Assembly: GCA_963854835.1 (NCBI GenBank)
Contig: OY978530.1
Span: 17,989,733 to 18,053,732, forward strand
From: Megamerina dolium
Taxonomy: Eukaryota > Arthropoda > Insecta > Diptera > Megamerinidae
Length of the DNA: 64,000 nucleotides
Reading direction: 5' to 3'
A program made the position numbers and the translations under genes. This document shows, in pieces, positions 58,214 to 64,000 of this stretch. Numbering within the stretch: position 1 is the stretch's first letter; every line of letters starts with the position of its first letter. Below the pieces are notes generated by a model. It did no database searches and was not told where the DNA came from. It saw only the letters and a program-made list of their open reading frames with translations.

Positions 58214-58217
58214 CAAC

Positions 58218-58638
58218 AATAGGCGTTCACTATCCAGATAAAAAGGTGATACATGAGTCTTGTATGTACAAACTGTGTATTGCTGCTGTTTTATCAAACA
58301 GTCCAATTATTTCATGAGAATGTTGCTTATTCTGTTGACTTTATTTAACGCTGTACCACTTAGTTCAGGATATTGGAATTTATGTATATGTATGCAATAT
58401 TAACTCGATTATCTATTTGGTCTCCGTTAACATCGTTGTCTAAATCTTTTCCAGTGTATGTAAACCTTGATGGATAAGTTGTCTTTCTACCGTGTCTTCT
58501 CTACTCCAGATTGCGAGATTACCAGTAATATACCTATTCAATTATTTTCTACAAACTCTAAAACTTTTTATTTTCTCATATTTACACCTACATAATAGTC
58601 GTAGTATATTCTTATAAATTAGACTTTTGTTCTATAAA
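58218..58638. other. Non-coding sequence
   Basis: AT-rich; nothing recognisable. Confidence 0.4.
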
Positions 58639-58642
58639 ATAT

Positions 58643-59141
58643 TGTAACGCATCTTCTTGATGTAATGTTACTATCCAATCGCTTCGTAAAGAGCGCTCAG
58701 GATATTCGTGGTAATTTCCAGCGCTTCGTAAAGAGCACTAGAGATATGAATCAATCAGAAGACTTTGTGTTAATAATCGTTCTTTATTGGCGTATAGGCT
58801 TATTTATAGCAAGGGAGTGTGACACACACATACATTGATATTTGGGTACAATGATCATTAGGTATTGATTGTATATTGATTATAATGATCATTGTATATC
58901 GATTAAGTATTGCAGTCCAGAACTTATGCTGAGTAAGTTATAAGTCGGTAAGCAGTACGTATGCTTATACATATGGTATGCTATACATTGTTGCAGTGTT
59001 TATGTAATGGGATACTGCAGGCAGCGAGCTGCCGTCAATAGTGTATTGAATAGCGTTTGAATAGCGTCAGTATGACGTTATGTATTTATGTGTAATTCAA
59101 TGTATTTATATATGTATGTATGTAAGTATGTATACGCTACA
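58643..59141 (-). repeat. Solo LTR of another family, ATAT target duplication
   Basis: 499 bp with TG...CA ends (TGTAACGCATC to TACGCTACA on the plus strand). Flanked by ATAT at 58639-58642 and 59142-59145. TATA (CTATAAATAAG) and AATAAAG signals are on the minus strand near 58785-58810. A GCTTCGTAAAGAGC motif occurs twice (58681 and 58722). Confidence 0.8.
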
Positions 59142-59145
59142 ATAT

Positions 59146-59779
59146 GTAATTGTTATGTTGTTACAATGATATATAATTTTACTTTTAGACAAACGGTTTT
59201 CATGTATATTGTATATAATGCAAGTCCTATATATTAATTTATCTTTCTAAAAATTTTAAAGTTGGGGAATGCATCGTTGTTTTACATATTGTATAGTTTA
59301 ACAACAACGTTGCAGTTTCCTTCTGTTGGAATAACCAACTTTTCTGCACTATTCGATTGTGCATATTTTCATCTCAGACCGTGGAAGACGGAATGGTAAT
59401 CCATTATGTTAATTCTCTCCATTTATTCTCTAACTTCTGTCTCCTATTACTATGACTTTGATCTATCTTTCATAACGATTTCCTAAGCTTATGTATTTCT
59501 ATACTAATTTTTAAATTTAATAATTTGATTGTTTAAAATGCTTGATTAGTTGATTCGCCTGTGCTCATGAGTATCCACACACCGAATTACAATCCAACGC
59601 GATGCATTGCAACAGATGTGGTTATACACATGAACATGGCAACTTCCCATATTCTATGTCCTGAACGTTACCTAATAGTTCTTACATCGTACTATTGTAT
59701 TTTATATCCTAAATGAAAACATTTTTATTTCCTACCACAATCACTATTAATTCTTTAAACTACTATTACTTGTTGCTAA
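59146..59779. other. Non-coding sequence
   Basis: AT-rich with no ORF; it may be the 3' untranslated part of the gypsy remnant to its right. Confidence 0.4.
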
Positions 59780-62700
59780 AAATGTTTTAGTAAGTTGTTA
59801 TGGAACTTGTTACCATTTTGTCCGATTTTAATAGTCGTCGTTACTGGACTGTCCACATGTATCACTTCGTATGGTCCAGTCTAGATGAGACTAAATTTAT
59901 TTTTCCTAGTGTGATTTCTGAACAATGAATTATCACCTATTTTAAAAATTATAGAGTGAATCCCTTTGTCGTACTGAATTTTAGCTGATTTCTTTGCGTT
60001 TTTCTGATTTTGCCTCACTAGTTCATGTGAGCTTTGTAGTTGGTATTTTAATACCAGTACGGTGTTATTGTGTACGTGCATCGGTGATGCTAATCATTGG
60101 TCCCAATTAGACCCATTTTCTTTAACAAAACTCCTAATATATTCTGCTAAAGGTCTGTGGCTTCTTTCTAAAGAATCATTTGTTTGTGGATGGTACGGTG
60201 TTATATGTAATTTTTTAACACTCAGCATCTTACATGTATCGGAAAACAATTTCGGAGTGAAATTCGTACCATTATCAGTCACTAAAATTTTGGGTATGTT
60301 ATATAGCGCTATAACTTCATTGTAAAACGATTTTGCTACTGTGCTACACAAATAAAAAATTTGGAAAAATCATCTTCAAATGTAAGAATGTACTTGTTTC
60401 CAGATGTCGTTTCTGGAAGAATTCCTACCATGTCCATATATACCTTTTCAAATGGCTTAAATGGTGTTCAGTTAATATCATTTGCATTTTCGTAAGCCTC
60501 GAGCTCTTGTTAGTTTGACATTTTTTACAAATTTTTAACATATTCTTTAATTTGGCTTCGCATACCTTTCCACCTATACTGTCTTCTAATCCTGAAATAA
60601 GTTTTCAGAGCGAAGTAGAAGTAGAAGTTGCGAAGTATCGTCGATATATCCTTTTCATCAGTGAGAAGTTCCGCATTATTGTTCTCCTGATTTTCTGGAT
60701 TTTCATATAGTTCTATTTCGTCACCAGAGCTTTCATCAGGCTCTTCTTGGCTTTCGGTTTCATCGACTTTATTCCTTGCCATAACCATTGTTGACTCCTG
60801 ATTCGGTTGTAGAACTCTGCTGAGAGCATCCGCGTTCAAGTTCCTTTTGCCTGGTTTATAAATTATTTCAAAATCAAATTCAGATAGTTTATGTCTGAAA
60901 CGTTCCAAGGGTGATGTCTGGTCTTTCAGATTGGCAATGCCTCTTAAAGGCTGATGGTCAGTGTAGACTTTGAATAATCTACCCAGTAGATAAGTTCTAT
61001 AATACTTTACAGCCCACACGATAGCCAAGAATTCCTTTTCAATGGTGGAATATCTTTTCTCAGTATCACTAAGTGCTCCGCTCGCAAAGGCTATTGGTCG
61101 ATCTTTTCCAATTTCACCTTGCGATAGAACTGCCTCCAAGGCTTCATTGCTGGCATCTGTTGTCAGAACAAAAGGTTTCGAATAATCCGGATATGCTAAA
61201 ATTGGTGAGGAGCAAATTGCCTCCTTTAAATCTCTAAAACCTCTCTGACATTTTTCGGCCCATTCAAATTTTGCGTCTTTCCTTAGTATTTTTTAATTGG
61301 TAGTGACAACAATGTCATCCAAATATACAAAACAATCTATTCCCTGGAGTCCAGTTAATACATGATTTATTAATATCAGAAAAGTAGCAGGTGCTCCCGT
61401 TAACCCAAAAGGCATTCTATTAAATTCGTAATGCCCGACAGCTGGACTAAAAGCGGTTTTTTCTCTGTCAGATTCTTCCATTAGCACTTTATGATATCCA
61501 CTGGCCAGATCAAGTGTAGTAAAATATTTATTATGACCTAACTGATCCAATATCTGATCAATTCGTAGAATTGGAAAAACCTCTTTAATGGTGGCATTGT
61601 TCAGTTTTCTGAAGTCAACAACCAGTCTCCACTTCTTTTTACCGTCGCTTCCCACCTTCTTGGGAATTAATATTATTGGGGAATTCCATAGGGAAGAACT
61701 GGGAACGATTATTTCGTTTTCCATCATTTTATTTACCTGCCTATTAATCTCTTCCTTATGCACTTCTGGTAACCTGTCCTGTTTCTGATTTATATATGCC
61801 TCATCTGTCTTTACTGGTATCGTGTGCTTTATACCGGTTTTGTAAGACAATTTATCGCCTTCCAAATAAAACAAATCGTGAAATAACTTGAAGATGTCTT
61901 CCATCGATTTTCTTTCTTCCATATTTAGGTCTGAATCTAACTTAACCGTTTCTAATATTTTAGTTACCCTCTTGTACTTACTCTTTTCCCTAACGCTATT
62001 TATTTTAAAAACTGTATCATGCTCTATTTGCTCTAGATGATTAAATTTAACCATACTAACTATTGTATCGTTATCCACAGTGTACGATTTCGTATTTGGT
62101 ATTCAGTATTGGTACATAAACTTTATTATTTGTGACACATCCCAATGCCTCACCTAAGAATATTCCGGGAGAAACTTCCTGTTTTTCCACTATAACCGTT
62201 TCCAGTGTTTACCTTCAAGGGAACTATCTTGATTGTTCTCCCTGGTACTACAGGGTGATTTTTTAAGAGCCTATGGATTAGATTTAAAAAAAAAACACAT
62301 AAAATTTAGAGAAATGTATGATATCTTTATTTGAATCGATAGAATGATCTATATAATTCAATGCTTAAAGATGATTTAATGTAAATGTTGACCGCGGCTG
62401 CGCCTCAAATGGTTCATACGCTGTTTCCAATTGTGGCATACTCTCTGCAACATATCGGCTGGTATCTCACGAAAAAATTCTCCAATATTGGCTTCCAGTA
62501 CGTCAACCGTTTCGGGCTTGTCGCTATAGGCATGAGCTTTAACATAGCCCCACAAAAATTAGTCGAAAGGCGTTAAATCGCACGATCTAGGCGGCCAATA
62601 GACCGGCCCTAAACGTGAAATAAACTGTTCACCGAACTCGCCTCTCAATTGGGCCATTGTTTAACGTGCTGTATGGTATATGTCACCGTCTTGTTGAAAC

Positions 62701-63390
62701 CACATGTCAGCCAAGTCCATCTCTTCCATTTTGTGCAAAAAAAAAGTTTGTAATCATCTCACGGTAGCGCTCGCCATTCACAGTAACGTACCTGCCTTCG
62801 TCGTCTTTGAAAAAGTGTTGTCCAATGATGCACTTTTTAACCGAGCATGAATTTTGATAATAAAATTCAATAATCTGCAAGCGTTGTTCGTTTGTAAGAC
62901 GATTCATGGTTAAATTGTAGATCAAAATGAACATATTTGAGAGTAACATGTTACACGAAATCAGCTGAGCTACCAAAAACAGTGTTGCCGAAAATAAAGT
63001 TGCCAAAAAATCTCCCTATACAACCTCACTGTTGTAGAGTACTCTATTAGCCTCGATCAATGGCTAGAGAAGTAAAGTCATCAAATGCTGTTTCGCTCAC
63101 CGAAGAAAATCAGCTTCTTTTTCGTGCTATTAAGGACCGGTAGGTTCCATAAATTGTTTTTACCTAGGATACCATCAAAGATTAAGTGTAGTTCTAAAAT
63201 CAAATCTTTAGTCCTCTCATGTTGCACTGCTATTGGCCCTAACGTGGTGACAAATCCTCTAAATGCACCACTAAGATTTTTCCTTAAATGTCGCTTCTTG
63301 CTAACAGATTCATCAATTACTGATGGCTTTATTAAACTGATATCTGCCCCAGAGTCTACAAGTAAAATTAGTTTTCCATTTTTTCAATTA
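59780..63390 (-). pseudogene. Ty3/gypsy pol remnant (protease to integrase), with nested mariner
   Basis: Minus-strand order: protease DSGADISLIK near 63345; spacer; RT at 61293-62078 (RKLNNATIKEVFPI, LDLASGYHKV, FGLTGAPATF, YLDDIVV); RNase H at 60525-61139 (TDHQPLRGIA, FEIIYKPGKRN). The integrase core is at 60094-60351 (VTDNGTNF, NDSLERSH, the second Asp and Glu), with the C-terminal TGPYEV region near 59870. Several frameshifts and stops. Same family as 5118-6597. A mariner at about 62252-63018 lies between protease and RT, and a Jockey copy cuts the 5' side at 63391. Confidence 0.87.
62252..63018 (-). pseudogene. DD41D-like mariner, internally deleted, inserted in gypsy
   Basis: TIR-like ends AGGGTGATTTTTTAA (62253) and AAAAAATCTCCCT (63003-63015) are imperfect. 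On the minus strand the N-terminus (MNRLTNEQRLQIIEFYYQNS, 62907) jumps directly to IIGQHFFKDDEGRYVTVNGERY. The DNA-binding half and the first catalytic Asp are therefore deleted. The rest is full of stops, with traces of the C-terminus near 62400-62600 (a CGTTTCGGGC-type region matching the conserved mariner end). Homology of VTVNGERYREMITNFF to VTVNSERYGHMITDFF of the rosa copies supports the family. Confidence 0.75.
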
Positions 63391-64000
63391 ACGTGATAGT
63401 CACCAATAAGAGTGGACGTGTTTTGGATCTCTTCTTAGATAGAGTCGAAAAAGTGATTGATTTCGGTTTATAAAATTAAATATATTGCGAAAAGACGCTA
63501 AATAAACTCGAGCAGTTATTTCTATGGTTTTTTATTGCTTACACAAATAAGCCGAAAGAACAATAAAATCAAAGAAAAAAATAATAATAATAATTTAGTT
63601 TGTAAACATTTTGTTTGTAATATGAGTGTTCAGCGCTCTCCTCTCCGGCAACGGCAATCGCCTGTTAATGTGTGTGTAAATCATAATTTGCAATCACCCG
63701 CGTAAACCCCCCCTATAAGTGTATTATCAAAAAATCAGTTGATACACAATGCACAAGTGAAAGTAACAGTGCAAATCTTTTGCCTGCACATATTCCTCAC
63801 TATAACACTACATCAAATTTTGCAACAACAACAAATACAGACAAAAAATATAATTTGTTCTCTCGTGATATACTATCTCCCTCTATACCGTGGAGTGTAC
63901 AATGCGCCTCTCCTGCTGTAACACCAACAGCTACAACATCAAAGCAAACAAATAACGGCCTTTCTACTGAAGTGCGTGACCCAGTAGTAAAAGAAACTAG
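63391..64000 (+). pseudogene. Jockey-type LINE copy 3, 5' end, runs off the window
   Basis: It shares the conserved 5' end (AGTCACCAATAAGAG plus GGACGT at 63414-63419) and the ORF1 start (MSVQRSP at 63622) with the intact Jockey, but its 5' UTR is about 120 nt longer and different in between. ORF1 is broken by a TAA near 63703 and a frame change near 63735. It continues beyond 64000. Confidence 0.88.

Overview
The window looks like a piece of a dipteran insect genome that is almost pure transposable-element (TE) sequence; I recognise no host gene. The dipteran (perhaps tephritid fruit fly) assignment is inference. It rests on the mix of LOA-, R1-, Jockey- and RTE-type LINEs, Ty3/gypsy elements, DD34D mariners and DD41D (rosa-type) mariners, high AT content and many long (TA)n tracts. 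Nested insertions, solo LTRs and broken ORFs suggest heterochromatin or a piRNA-cluster-like TE graveyard.

Layout. 1-1664: 3' part of a LOA-type LINE (+). 1665-7262: a decayed gypsy element (+), interrupted by a decayed Jockey copy (-, 1746-5117) that itself holds a truncated RTE (-, 2731-3890). 7277-10618: near-full-length RTE (-) with one stop codon. 11.2-17.2 kb: dead mariner (-), LTR-like piece, dead R1-type LINE (+). 18.1-19.15 kb: dead mariner (+). 19498-19937: solo LTR. 20026-25907: complete gypsy element (two LTRs, PBS, gag, pol, PPT). 26447-29054: repeat with inverted ends, holding a complete DD41D mariner (27468-28770). 29.8-45.7 kb: an inverted copy of 6.1-15.7 kb, with an intact RTE (35428-38792), a truncated RNase-H LINE and, inside that, an intact Jockey element (39568-44111). 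45.7-49.6 kb: second DD41D mariner, tRNA-derived SINE-like repeats, (TA)n tracts and decayed CR1-like RT pieces. 49.6-54.8 kb: nearly complete LOA-type LINE (-). 54.8-59.1 kb: tandem MITE-like repeats and LTRs. 59.8-63.4 kb: decayed gypsy (-) holding a third DD41D-type mariner. 63.39 kb to the end: start of a third Jockey copy.

Main points. (1) A giant inverted duplication has arms at about 6096-15712 and 29790-45706 around a 14-kb spacer. The arms share TE target-site duplications but carry arm-specific insertions and mutations, so insertions can be ordered: gypsy, then RTE, then duplication, then RNase-H LINE, then Jockey. (2) The complete gypsy element carries a strong candidate -1 ribosomal frameshift signal: heptamer GTTAAAC directly before the gag stop, a 6-nt spacer and a perfect 11-bp hairpin. 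Its Gag has an N-terminal SAP-like domain. (3) The Jockey and right-arm RTE have uninterrupted coding sequences and could be recently active. (4) A tRNA-derived SINE-like family with A and B boxes occurs three times near 46.7-49.4 kb.

All positions come from reading the sequence by eye. Family names rest on recognised motifs, not on a database search.
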